64,000 nt of DNA from Casuarina equisetifolia (taxonomy: Eukaryota > Streptophyta > Magnoliopsida > Fagales > Casuarinaceae). Shown in pieces: positions 34,260 through 46,600 of the stretch. A program made the translations under genes and the position numbers. Every line of letters begins with the position of its first letter. The first letter of the stretch is position 1. The notes under the pieces were generated by a model that saw only the letters and a list, made by a program, of their open reading frames with translations, was not told where the DNA came from and ran no database searches. The DNA lies in the NCBI GenBank assembly GCA_028551475.1, contig CM052358.1:18998853-19062852 (forward strand). Direction: 5' to 3'.

Positions 34260-35730
34260 ACCCTTAATTATCTTTCTTTCTTGCCTTTGCGCCAACCTAA
34301 TCCCCACGAGCAATGTGAACCTAAGTTACCTTTCCTACTAGCAACGTCAAAATTTACAATCATTTTTTCACAACAATAGATTACTTTGAAGGTCTTTGAA
34401 AATTATCATTGATGCAGTTTGGAAAGGCATGGTCATGGTTTGGACATTATTTAGAATTTACCCTCACCAACTTCCGATTATCTAATGAGACACATTTGTT
34501 GACCTCAGAATGCGTTAAAATCTCATCAAACAATGTGCGTGGAAGATTTGTAAGATTTTCTCTCATAAAAAAAATGTTTTCTTTGATTTCTTCTTTTTGA
34601 ATAGTAGCGTCTCGCAGACTCCCATATCTTCTAATGCCAGAAATGGCGGTTGTGATTCTTATAAACAATAAAATAGTTCTCTAACCTTGAATTTTGAATA
34701 AGTGATACCTTTAATTGACTTATATTATAATTTTAGTCATTTTCAAGTAGAAAGTAACCCACATATATATTTTTAATGTATTTGAACTGGACAAATTTGA
34801 TAAAGTATTTTTCTAATGCCTAAAATGTCATTGTGATTCTTACAAACAATAAAATAGTTCTCTAACCTTGAATTTTGCAGAAGTGATACCTCAAAAGTTT
34901 TTCTTAATTAACATGTATTATAATCTCTATAATTCTCAAATAGAAAGTAGGCCACACATGTTTTTTTAATGTACTTGGACTAAGCAAATTTGATAAAGTA
35001 TTCTTACACAACAAAGCTTTCATAAGATTATTAACAATTGAAACTTTGAATTACAATAAATGATTAAAGCAACAAAATGAAATGATTTGACCAATATGCT
35101 TCTTAAATATTTTTTTTATTATATGTGATCTAAAGAAAATTATAAATGTTTCCAAAATAAAGTTACTAAGATACCAATTTTATTTTATAGAATTAAAAAA
35201 GTAATACATGAGAAAGTATCTTTATTTATGAATATTAAACTTTCAGGTAAATATTTTATAATGTTAGAGTGAAAGGATTTTAAATTCAATTTTCTTTTAG
35301 ATAAATTATAATATATGGATAAATCTCTAAGTTTTTGTATTCTCTTATTCGATGAATAAACTCACTTATTCATATATTTTTTAAAAAAAAATTGAGATAT
35401 TCACAAAATACTATGAGACATTTACTTCGTAAGTATGGTTTTTATTGTTGAAAATATGAATTAAGTAAAAGCATTGATTAGACCAAAGCAATGCGCAAAA
35501 GCTGCAATTATCGATGATCCCCTCCTCATGTTGCTCGAAAAATTGCTCGGACAACTTCTTGGTACAATTTGGTCTACCATGTGCGTGACTTAGGTGATAA
35601 AGGATGGCCAAATTGGAATTTTGAGAGAGGGATCAAGCGTAGCCCCAACCGACCAAGTTTGAATTGTTCGCAATGCTTTTGAAAGAAATGACTCCAAATT
35701 TTCGAGGGGAACATAGGAAACACATTTCAA
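34260..35730. repeat. Duplicated noncoding segment, copy 2 (partner 18300-19260)
   Basis: Shares ordered blocks with 18300-19260 (listed there). Inside it a smaller duplication is seen: TTCTTATAAACAATAAAATA and CTCTAACCTTGAATTTTG occur at about 34660-34700 and again at 34835-34880. Here the segment sits directly after copy B of the exon-like repeat, whereas in the left part of the window the two are about 5 kb apart and in the opposite order. Confidence 0.6.
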
Positions 35731-36729
35731 AATTTGCACACGTTGATTATCCAACTTACATGCTTATTTATAATTTTTCATTTTTAAGTATGAACTATAA
35801 TATTAAAAAACCTGCCTAATGCTTGCATTTATTAGACATACATATATACATATATACATATATACATACACACAAGTATTTGACTTGCTATTAACTGTTA
35901 CTCACCTGTAACAAATAATTTGAATTAGCAACTATTTTTGTCTATCCACATAGATCTAGAGTCTAAAAAATGGGTTCAAAGCAAGAAACTTGATTTCGGC
36001 GAGTAGAAACGGATTTTCTTCTTCTCCCTCCTTCCTTCCTTTATTTTTAAAATTTTTTAGTTAGTCTATACTAGAGTTTTGGCAAGCGAAAATGCAATAT
36101 TATGGTGTGAGAATTTTAATAAAGACCAAATTTTAGCAAAATTACAATCCTTGAAATATTATGAGCTTAAATTCATCTACGATCTACTTATTTACCCTAT
36201 TTTTCAATTAGTTAAGAGAGTCGTCTTTAAAAATTACAAGAGTCTCAAGAGATTCCACTCAAGAATTTTAATCATTTTGACTGTTTAAGGCTTAATAACC
36301 TCCTTTTGATGTTGTCTCATAATTGTATTAATCTAAAGTAAATTTGGAGAACTTTGGCTTATTGCCCACAACAACAAAGGGAAAGTATATGATGTGCTGT
36401 AATATTACTTAGCAGAGACTATTGCTATCATAATGATACAATAGAGAACTACTATATTTGCCGTTTTAGTGTCAGGAAGAAAATAATGTAAATGTGCATG
36501 AAGTCTTCAGTTGTGTACTACCAAAGTATATGGAGTTTTTCAGTTTGGTTCAGCAAATTATTATTCATCAATTGTAAATATGTGACGTTGACAAGTCTGC
36601 ATTGTTCCTCCTGACGATGTACAGTCGGCTACACCATGGTAAGCATTTGAATTTCATTGAATGTATAGCTTAAACTGACTTGCAAAGATCCTAATTAATT
36701 AGGATCTTCGCGTTAGGGTACTGACACAA
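35731..36729. other. AT-rich intergenic region
   Basis: Contains a TACATA-type simple repeat at about 35833-35872. Nothing else supportable. It ends with the first copy of the CACAA target duplication (36725-36729). Confidence 0.5.
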
Positions 36730-37224
36730 TGTTACAACCCTCTACCCAAAAAAGCCACGTAAGCATCCACATGGCTAACCAACACTGGCCACAAGGGGCG
36801 GCTGCTGCATGCGAGAAGAATTAAAAGACTGAGAAGGAGAAGAGCCATCGCATGCTCACGCCAATATATGTAAAAATCCATCCGTTAATGGATATTGGCT
36901 GGGAATATTTTGTGGGGCAGAATGCTAGTGGGTGGGGTAGGTTAGTCATAATGATGGGAAGGAAAGTGGTTGGCTTCAGGTAAAAGGGATAAAGGTGCAG
37001 GGGAACCAGGGCCTCTGTATAAGTACTTTGGTGGGGTAAAAGGGCAGGGCATGTATGAAATCCTTGTCCAAGTTTTGGGCATTACCCGACTATCAATAAA
37101 ATATCCCTTGTTTCTCTCTCCATTATCATCATAGCTCCAAACTGTAGAAAGAAGAACCCCAATCCGTGGTTTGATTTTCACCTTGAGGGTCCTGTTACGC
37201 GTTCCAGTCAACGGTACCGTAACA
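36730..37224 (+). repeat. 5' LTR of the chromovirus
   Basis: 495 bp, TGTTACAACC to ACCGTAACA. A TATA-like TGTATAAGTA lies at about 37016 and a possible polyadenylation AATAAA at about 37096. Confidence 0.94.
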
Positions 37225-37289
37225 TTATGGCATCAGACTAGGTTGATCCAGCCAGGGATAATGCACATTTTAAACGAATCAAGGCCAAT

Positions 37290-38147
37290 TTGGCCAGGAG
37301 AGAGGTGGAAAATAATTGGCATTTTGTGGAGATAATGGATAGCCTTCATTGCCTCACTACGTCCATGAGTTCTTGGAACAGCCACGAGAATCACGATCGA
37401 GACAAAGGAATGTCCAATGGTGCAAGTGGCTCACGAGGAGGGAGCAATGGGACAGACCACAATGGAAGGCAAAGAAGGGTGCGGTATGATTTTCCTAGAT
37501 ACGAGGGGGATAATGATCCTGCTGATTGGGTCAGTAGAGCATAACAGTATTTCAACTATCATGAGGTTCCAGAAAATGAGAAGGTGCGGGTGGCTTCCTG
37601 GAACTTCGATGGAGGTGCTCGGATATGGTTTCGGGTGTTGAAGGAAGAGTATGCCGGTAGAGAACTTTCCTGGGCAACGTTATCTCAGGAAATCTATGAA
37701 AGGTTTGGCACGACAGATTATCAAAGTGCCTTTGGAGAATTGATTCAGTTGCGGCAAACAGGAACAGTGGATGACTACTATGAAAAATTTTTGAAGTTAT
37801 TGCTGCGAGTAAGCAAACTAACTCCAGAGCATCAGGTGGTTTGTTTCATGACAGGATTGCGGGATGGGATTCAAGTGGATGTTCAGGCTAGTCGCCTGGG
37901 ATCCCTTTCTTCAGCCTTGGGATTGGCTCGTTTTTACGAGACTAGACACCATGGCAATCGAGCAGCAACACCAGCTAAGCATGAGGAAGGAACTAGCAGA
38001 GGAAATAACAAAATGTTCAGTCCGATAAGAAGAATGAGTCTGGCACAGTTAGCTGAACGGAAAGCCAAGGGGCTATGTTTCCACTGTGACGAAAAATTCA
38101 CCCCTGGGCATCAATGTAAAAGACTATTTGTTATTGAAGGGACATAG
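37290..38147 (+). pseudogene. Chromovirus gag region (fossil)
   Basis: Retrotransposon gag core (GELIQLRQTGTVDDYYEKFL, then LTPEHQVVCFMTGLRDGI), followed by a CCHC-type zinc knuckle GLCFHCDEKFTPGHQCK at about 38072-38120. Confidence 0.9.
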
Positions 38148-38199
38148 GAAGCAAAAGAAAAGGCAACAAATAATAAATGCCGTGAGCTGGTACCTTTGG

Positions 38200-40180
38200 G
38201 AGCTGAAGACCCAGAAATATCTCTCAACGCAATCAATGGGGTCAATTCGGGACAAACCATGAGACTAATAGGAGGTATAGGTAATTTTTGAACTCGTATC
38301 CATGTTTTGGTAGATTCAGGCAGTTCACACAATTTCTTAAGTGAACAAATAGCTAATCGGTTGGGGTTAAAGGCTAATAAAAATGAATCTTTTTGGGTTT
38401 GAGTAGCTAATGGTGATAAGTTAGTTACCTCTGGCCAGTGTTTGGGAATGAAGGTAACGTTACAGGGAGTTATGTTTGGGGTGGATCTATTTCTCTTGCC
38501 ATTAGTAAGAGTGGACTTAGTCTTGGGAACCTAGTGGTTAAGAACACTTGGACCCATACTATGGGATTTTGAGAAGTTGAGGATGAAATTTTCTGTTGGT
38601 GGTAAGGCCGTATGGCTTCAAGGTGGTAATGCACCGTTTAATCAGTTGGTTGATGGGGAAAAGATGAGTCAGGAATTAGCTAAGGCTTGTGAAGGTATTG
38701 TGTTATGCTTTATGTTGACAGAAGCAACACAATTTAAAAAAAGGGGTGAAATAAGGATAGATGGGGACCTAGGAGAGTTGTTGAGTTGATTTGGGGATGT
38801 GTTCTTTGAGCCACAGGAGTTACCGCCAACTAGGGTGCAAGACCATGCAATAAACAAAACAAAAGGATGATCAAGGATAAATTTTCGTTACCCACGGTGG
38901 ATGAAGTTCTTGATGAGCTTCACAGAGCGGAGGTGTTCACTAAGTTAGACCTTCGAGTAGGGTATCACCAAGTCCAAATCAAGCCGGAAGATGTGCACAA
39001 AACTGCCTTCCGCACCCACAACGGACACTACGAGTTTTTGGTTATGCCTTTTAGGCTAACCAACGCTCCGGCTACATTCCAGTCCATCATGACTTTAATA
39101 TTTCGACCATATCTCAGAAGGTTTGTGCAAGTCTTCCTAGATGACATTATGATCTATAGCAAGAATACAGAAGATCATCTGGGGCATTTGGAAACAGTTT
39201 TTGAAGTCCTTCGTGATAATTGGTTGTACGTTAAGGAGTCCAAATGTGCGTTCATGATGGAGGAAGTTCATTTCTTGGGCATGTAGTTAATCGGCAAGGC
39301 GTGTCTGTGGATCAAGAAAAAATCAAGACAATAGTGGAATGGAAACGACCTAATACAGTGAAGCAATTACGCGGTTTCCTAGGCCTGGCTAGTTATTATC
39401 AGTGGTTCGTTAAAGGATTTAGGGGAATCTTAGCACCTTTAACAGTGCTACTTAAAAAGGGCAGTTTGAATGGGGAGAGTTGCTGGAGAAAACCTTCGAA
39501 ACCCTCAAGCGAGCTCTCTCAGAAGCTCCAGTACTAGTGCTGCCAAACTTTGAGCTGCCGACACTATAATGTGTGATGCCTCTAGCAGCGATAGGAGTAG
39601 TTTTGATGCAACAAGAAAGTTCGGTTGCATACTTTAGCAAAGCCATACAAGGAAGGAATCTGGGGCTTTCAACATACGAAAAGGAAATGATGGCTTTGGT
39701 TTTAGCAGTGCAATGTTGGCGGCATTATCTGTTAGGGACCCGATTTGTGGTGGTTACCGACCAACAAAGTCTCCGCCATCTTTGGAACTAACAATTGACA
39801 ACCCTGGCACAACATCATTGGTTGGCTAAATTAATGGGTTTTGATTTCAAAATCCGTTATATCCCAGGCAAAACAAATTGGGTGGCTGATGCATTGTCTC
39901 GGTTACATGAATCGGAAGAAGGAAAGGCGCTGCCAGAAGAAAAGTATAAAGATGAGATGGGTGATACTGTTTTGGTAATAGGGGTCACAGAGAAAGGGGG
40001 AAAGAAACAAATGGAAGGGCATAATTATGCCGTGTCAGAACCAATCCCAAAGTGGCTTGATGCGGTAAAAGTGGAGGTGGCAGGTCGTGATGACTTGCAG
40101 GAATTAATTGCTAGGATTGACTCTAGCAAAATGGTGGGTCCCTGGGAGCACCATGATGGTGTCATATTTTTTAAACAATA
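38200..40180 (+). pseudogene. Chromovirus protease, reverse transcriptase and RNase H region (fossil)
   Basis: Protease motif VLVDSGSSHNFLSEQIA at about 38306. Reverse transcriptase at 38867-39540 with FTKLDLRVGYHQVQIKPED, FLVMPFRLTNAPATFQSIM and the catalytic VFLDDIMIYS. RNase H then follows with VAYFSKAIQGRNLGLSTYEK and VVVTDQQSLRHLW. Confidence 0.92.
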
Positions 40181-40299
40181 GGTCTATCTACCTAAGGATT
40201 CTGAGCTCATCTCCACTATTATCTCGGAAGTGCATGGGGCATACCACGAAAGGGAATTTTAAAACTTTGCAACTGCTAAAGGCAACTTTTTTCTGGAAT

Positions 40300-41480
40300 G
40301 GCATGAAGTGAAACATGGAGGAGGTAGTGAAAAGATGTGAGACATGTCAGCAACAAAAATGGGAAAGCCTAGCTCCGCCGGGGTTGCTCCAACCTTTAAA
40401 GATTCCATATCACATTTAGGAAGAAATTTCTATTGATTTTATCGACGGCTTACCATCATCCATGGGTAAGAATTCCATCTTAGTGGTTGTCGATCGATTG
40501 AGCAAATTTGTTCATTTTCTTCCATTAAAGAATCCATACTCGGTGGAATCAGTGGCTCAAATTTTCTTTGACAACGTTTTAAAAATTTACGGCATGCCGA
40601 AGAAAGTGGTTTGTGACCGTGACCCCTTGTTCACGGGAAATTTTTGGAAGGAACTGTTTAGGTTGCAAGGAACCAACTTTTGCTATTCTACTGCCTACCA
40701 CCCGCAATCCGACGGGCAAACGAAAGTGGTTAATCGGACGATAGAGATGTATCTCCGATGTTTTGTTAGGGAGGAGCCACGAAGCTGGGCCAAGTGGATT
40801 TCTTGGGCAAAATACAACTACAACACAAGTTGTCATTCAGCAACAGGTAGAACACCTTACGAGGTTGTTTTTGGGAAGAAACCACCCAGTCTTTTAAGCT
40901 ACATCCCTGGGGCCTCAAGGGTGGAGTCGGTGGACAAGACACTTAAGGATTGTGAAGCTATATTGAAAGAGATACGATTTCAGCTTGAAAGGGCTCAGGC
41001 CAAAATGAAGAGTAGCTATGACACGAGGCATTGAGATGTACAATTTGAGGTGGGGGACCGCGTTTACTTGAAATTATATCCTTATCGTCAATCATCTATG
41101 GCCATGCGCTGGAGTTTGAAAATGTCTCCACGATTTTTTGGCCCTTATGAAGTGCTTCAAAAGGTGGGACCGGCGGCCTATAAGCTGAATTTGCCAACCG
41201 GATCTAGGATTCATCCAACTTTTCATGTTTCTGTTTTAAAACAACATGTGGGAGTGAATTGCCCACTGCAGAGTGAATTGCCTGTCTACACCGATGAAGA
41301 AGATTGCATCTTGCCGACTCCTCAAGCCATCCTAGATCGGCGTTACAAAGGGCGAAAGGAATAAGTCCTGGTCCATTGGAAAGGCACCCCACCCTATGAA
41401 TCTACGTGGGAAAGATTGAATATTATACGAGAACAATACCCAAAACCGGACCTTGGGGACAAGGTCCTTGATAAGGGGGG
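40300..41480 (+). pseudogene. Chromovirus integrase and chromodomain region (fossil)
   Basis: Integrase zinc region (CETCQQQKW at about 40341), then the catalytic core with LVVVDRLSKFVHFLPLKNP, VVCDRDPLFTGNFWKEL and YHPQSDGQTKVVNRTIEMYL. The C-terminal part has YLKLYPYRQSSM and GPAAYKLNLP, and ends with the chromodomain-like VLVHWKGTPPYESTWE at about 41368-41415. Confidence 0.92.
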
Positions 41481-41485
41481 AAGGA

Positions 41486-41979
41486 TGTTACGACCCTCTA
41501 CCCAAAAAAGCCACGTAAGCATCCACATGGCTAACCAACACTGGCCACAAGGGGCAGCTACTGCGTGTGAGAAGAATTAAAAGACTAAGAAGGAGAAGAG
41601 CCATTGCATGCTTACGCCAATATATGTAAAAATCCATCCGTTAATGGATATTGGCTGGGAATATTTCATGGGGCAGAGTGCTAGTGGGTGGGGTAGGTTA
41701 GTCATAATGATGGGAAGGAAAGTGGTTGGCTTCGGTAAAAGGGATAAAGGTGCAAGGGAACCAGGGCCTTTATATAAGTACTTTGGTGGGGTAAAAGGGC
41801 AGGGCATGTATGAAATCCTTGTCCAAGTTTTGGGTATTACCCGACTATCAATAAAATATCCCTTGTTTCTCTCTCCATTATCATCATAGCTTCAAATCGT
41901 AGAAACAAGGACCCCAATCTGTGGTTTGATTTTCACCTTGAGGGTCATGTTACGCGTTCTAGTCAATGGTACCATAACA
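41486..41979 (+). repeat. 3' LTR of the chromovirus
   Basis: 494 bp, TGTTACGACC to CCATAACA, preceded by the polypurine tract and followed by CACAA. Confidence 0.94.
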
Positions 41980-42736
41980 CACAATTTTTTAGGTAAAGAG
42001 AACGGCAGCCTGGCACACGAAGCAACGTGAAAGCTACCTGATAATTGATTAAGAACAGGAAGAGCAAGTGGAGTAGGTTGATTCATTAGTGAAATAATTA
42101 TAATTCCCATCATTTAGATCTTTTTACCTGGACTTAAATGTGTAAAAAGTTAAAAAGGTTTTGTCATATATTTTGGGATAGAGGTAGTAGATAGAGCTTT
42201 TATATAAATAATGTAAGTGTAATGACAAAAGACCCATTGACTTGGAAGTTTCCTTACCATGAGCAATTACGTCACAGGGTTAAAAGCTGGGGAATTGCTA
42301 ACAAAAAGAAATAACCCAATTAAGCCAAAGCCTTCATGAGTGGATGTTTTCCCTCAGGATACTTTGCTTTTTTAATGATGAGTACTTATGTAATTTAACG
42401 TACCACGATTTTTGATTTTTGATTTCTGCAGTTCTATTTTTCTGTCTTGAATCTCCCATGTTTTTGTAGATATCTAGTTCAAAGATTGAACACCTGAAAG
42501 AACGTTAGTCAGAAATACAATTTTGATATATAAGGAGAAGACAATATCGGAGATTCCAAAATATGCGACTAGGAGATTCCAAAGGAATGCCACCCAATTG
42601 TGTGTTTCATGCATGACGTAAAGTTCTTTCCTCTACTTTCTTTTACTCGTCTTGGAGCAGTAATCCAACCTACCAAGCTTAATTATTACATAACCGTTTT
42701 TGAGTCTCCAAGTTTTGCAAAATTGAAACTATCTAA
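41980..42736. other. Spacer and presumed promoter of TNL relic 3
   Basis: AT-rich, no gene seen. TATATAAGGAGAAG at about 42526 could be a TATA box for the TIR exon that begins about 200 bases later. Confidence 0.4.
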
Positions 42737-43645
42737 TGGCGATCACGAGTAATCAGACGATACCTTCTTCTACTTCATTTCATCGGAGGAAATATAAGGT
42801 TTTCCTCAGTTTTTGCAGAGCTGATACTTGTTATGGTTTTACAGACCATTATATGCAGCTTTGAAAAAGATAGGGGTCACCGTCTATAGAGATGACGAGG
42901 AACTGGATCGAGGAGACGAAACTTATCCAGGTCTCAAAGATGCAATAAAAGAGTCCCAATATGAGATCGTTGTCATTTCAAAAAAGTTCATTGAATCTAA
43001 ATTGTGCTTGTTTAAGTTGGATGTGATCATGAAACATAGGCAATGAGACGCCTTGTTGTTTCCCTATTTTCTATGGCATTAATCCCTCCCATGTGTGAAA
43101 CCAAACAGAGACTTTTGGAAAATATTTTGCGAAACTTAAAGACGATCCCAAGGTTGGCACAGAAAAGTGGGAAAAATGGAAAGATGTTTTAAATGAAATG
43201 GGCAACTACTTTGTGGATCACTCTAAGGTTGATGAAGACCCGCTGGAATCATGTAAAAGCGCTTTAAGGGAAGTGGGTAATATATCCGGATGACATGTAA
43301 AAGACAAGTATCTCTCTTCTTCCTTTTTATGTCTCTTTTTTGTTAGGTAAAGAGATTTTAGGAGTATAGGGTGTTGAATCCAAGACTTAGATCTTGAGGG
43401 CTAGTAACTAACCACTAAGTTACTTGTCTATTGACAATTTACTTATACTTGAATTTAGTAAATTGAATAAGAAGCATTTTTTCTCTAGTTGTATTTCAGT
43501 TTTAAATTAGTTCTTTTTCCTCTTCACAGGTTTGAATTCAAGGTTGTAGAAGAAATTAGTTTAAGGATATTTCATGAATTGATATGTAATTTACCAAACA
43601 TCCCCAAGTCTCTTGTTGGTTTAGAAACACCAGCAAGTTCTAAAC
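42737..43645 (+). pseudogene. TNL relic 3: TIR exon and start of the NB-ARC exon
   Basis: N-terminal remnant of a TIR-NBS-LRR receptor. An ATG at 42737 opens a TIR domain: KVFLSF at about 42798, then after a frame change LYAALKKIGVTVYRDDEELD, a GDETYPGLKDAIKESQYEIV stretch and FIESKLCLFKLDVIM. The catalytic glutamate of TIR NADases (E in CLFEL of the downstream TNL) is Lys here (CLFKL), so the domain would be inactive even if expressed. A stop follows at about 43044, and a frame-shifted continuation (WEKWKDVLNEMGNY) extends to about 43290. The second exon starts after TCTTCACAG at about 43530 and reads EEISLRIFHELICNLPNIPK, the TIR-NBS linker, ending near LVGLETPAS. There the LINE begins and the NB-ARC is lost. 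Confidence 0.82.
43360..43440 (-). mobile_element. tRNA-derived SINE-like sequence in the TNL relic 3 intron
   Basis: On the minus strand, TAACTTAGTGGTTAGTTA (A-box-like, about 43404-43421) is followed by GGATTCAACACC (B-box-like, about 43370-43381). Spacing and order fit an RNA polymerase III internal promoter. No clear poly-A tail or target duplication was identified. Confidence 0.5.
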
Positions 43646-43649
43646 CAAC

Positions 43650-46600
43650 AAAAGACAAAGCTCATGTCAAATGGCTTCAAGAACCAAGTCTCTTGTTGAT
43701 ACAAATGATTAAGGAGGAAAAAAGTGTTTTAAGAGACAAAGCTCATGTCAAATGGCTTCAAGAAGAAAACCAAAATTCAGGATATTTTCATGCTTGCACT
43801 AGGGAGAGACGATAGGCCTCTCAATTTAACTTTAAATTACTAGATGGTATGAGAACAAATGATGTGAAGATTTTAGGACCCATGGCTGTCGATTTCTTCG
43901 AGTTATTGACATCACAGAGTACAATATAATGATCAAGCGATGGAGGTTTACTTAGCCAAATCCTAATCTGGGAGGAAGTGCAACAAGTTATTCAAAGCTT
44001 AGATTCTAATAGTGCTCCTTGATCATATGGATTTACAGGACATTTCTTTAAGGCTACTCAGGAGGTGGTTAAAGAAGATCTATTTTAAATGGTTGTTGAT
44101 TTCTTTTGAAGGGGTCAAATTCCAAGAAGCACAACTACAACTATTTTAACATTGATTCCTAAAATAGCTTAGCCAAGTAGCTTCTCAAATATAAGATTGA
44201 TAAGCTTGTGTACTTTCCGATATAAGGTCTTAGTGAAACTTCTAAATGATAGGCTAGCTAAGATTCTTCCCCAAATAATTTCTCTAGAATAAGCTGGTTT
44301 TGTGAAAGATATATCAATATAAGAAAACATTGCTTTGGCATAGGAGATGGTTCATGAAATAAATAGAAAGGTACCAGGCAATAATGTAGTTATTAAAATG
44401 GACAAGTCAAAAGTATATAATAGGTTGCAATGGTCCTTTCTATTAAAAGTTATGCAGAGCTTTGGATTTTCAAAGAAATGGGTTGATATGATGTATCAAT
44501 GTATTTCCAACAATTGGTTTTCTATACAGATGTAAGGAAAGAAGTTTGGTTTCTTCCATTCAACAAGGAGGCAACGTCAAGGGAATCCTTTGTCACAAAA
44601 TTGTCTTCATTCTTGCACAATAAACTTTTTCTTAATGGTTGAAACACCTAATGCAGGGGAAATTAGAAGCTATAAAGGCATGAATGATTTTGGGTATATG
44701 TCTCATTTACTTTATGTAGATGATATGATAGTATTTATAAATGGGCAGAAAAGGTCAATTATGAAGTTTATGAAATTATTAAGGGAATATGAATGTCATA
44801 GTGGACAAGAAGTAAATGTGACTAAATGTAATTTTGTACTGTCAAAGAAGGCATCTTTATATAAAAAACAACATATTCAAAGTTGGACAAGGTTTTCTCT
44901 AACAAAATTCCCTATAAAGTACCTAGGTGTTCCACTATTTAAAGGCAGAGCAAAGATGAGTTATTTTGATGAGATTATGGGGAAGATTACGAGGTAAATT
45001 ACAAATTGGAATAATCGTTTTCTTTCACATGGAGGGAAGTTAGTGCTAATAATGAATGTTTTCTCCTCTATCCTTATAGGCTCCAAAAGTAGTGTTGCAA
45101 GAGATCAATAAGCATATATCTGAATTTTTATGGAGTCATATAAGGGATCATAGAGCATATTGGGTTAAGTGGGCAAAAACATATCATTCTATAGATGAAG
45201 GTGGGTTAGGAATAAGAGATATGACAATGGTCATGAAAAGCCTTTTGGTGAAAATGGCTTGGAATTATGTAGAAAGAGATTCCTTATGGGCAAAATTTAT
45301 ACGGAGGAAGTATGAAAGTCCAATGGAAGTTTGTCATCAACTAAGAAATGCTAAACCCTCACATTGCTAAGGAGCTATTAAAACTCACATTCCTTTTGTT
45401 TGACAACATAGCATATGGGTGATTCAAATAGAAGATCAATCTTTTTGGACAGACAAATGGCTAAATGAGATTATATGGTATCCATCATATGATGACAACC
45501 AAAGAAGTATTTGTGAAGCACTAAAGGATCTAAAATTTCTAGAAGACAATTTGTCCCCAAAGCAATCGAAGCAAGCCTACTGTATAACACTCACTAATGA
45601 TCCAGATTGAATGGCATTTGAATTAACTTTTAATGGAGTATTTTTTACAGTAACAATATATGAAATTAAAAGATTGCATGGTGAGAAGAAAACATGAAGT
45701 TTATATGGAATAACTATTTACCATTGAAGATTGGCTTTTTCATGTGGCGAGTAATGCATAAAGGATTTCCAACTGATGATAAAGTACAAGGTAGAGGCTT
45801 TTCATTTGCCTCACGATGTGTTTGTTATTCTACATTAACTTGTGAGACCTTAGATCATCTATTTTGTCAAGGAGAGTTGGCAATAGGATTATGAAATTAC
45901 TTTTGTTACACTTTGAAGTTATTAATAAGACATGATACAGTTTTGAATTTGGTTAAGGATGGGTTTCATAAGGCTAGTACCTCTACACAAGGAGGAATGT
46001 CAATGGCCCTAATTGGTTACTTAATTTTGTGGTGAATTTGGCAGGCAAGGAACAATGTCATTTTCTCTAATCAAAAATATTTCCTACCAATAATGATAGG
46101 GGAAGTGTTCTTTGAGATTTGTCATTTCATGACTTCTTTTCCAAGTAACACATTTCCTTTACTAAAAGATTGCAAACAACTACAAGAACTAAATATTCTT
46201 GTAACTGTTCTACCATTTTGTAGAGGTTGTATGGTACATTAGTCATGCCCTTCTCCAGGTTTTCTTAAATTGAATATGGATGGGTCATGTAAGGATGGAG
46301 TTTGTGTGGGAGAAGGAGTGGTGCTAGATTGGACAAGAAATGTTATTATGGCTTATATAGTAAACTTAGGACAAGGACATAATACAACAATGGAAGTCTT
46401 AGCTCTACTAGAAGGTTTTAAACTATGCAATCAATAAGGTCTAAATATATTAGAAATCGAAGTTAATTCAAAATTCATGGTTCAATGCATAATAGGGGTT
46501 TGATCAATTCTATGAAAATTAAAATATGACATATGCTAGTGCTTAGTTTATCTTCCCTCAAAAGTTAAGATATCTTATATATCTTGTGAAGTCAACTTTC

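Larger units (their letters stand above)
36730..41979 (+). mobile_element. Ty3/Gypsy chromovirus, fossil
   Basis: A complete LTR-to-LTR unit of 5250 bp flanked by CACAA (36725-36729 and 41980-41984). The order is LTR, primer site (TGGCATCAGA, tRNA-Met like), gag, protease, reverse transcriptase, RNase H, integrase, a chromodomain at the very end, a polypurine tract (AAGGGGGGAAGGA) and the LTR. The chromodomain places it among chromoviruses; a Reina-type compact element is possible but not shown. It is broken in several places. The LTRs differ at about 26 of 495 positions by eye, nearly all transitions, so insertion was perhaps 2-4 million years ago under commonly used plant rates. Confidence 0.95.

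Noticed and set aside
35833-35872. Regulatory or protein-binding array
   Set aside because: A plain TACATA-type microsatellite.
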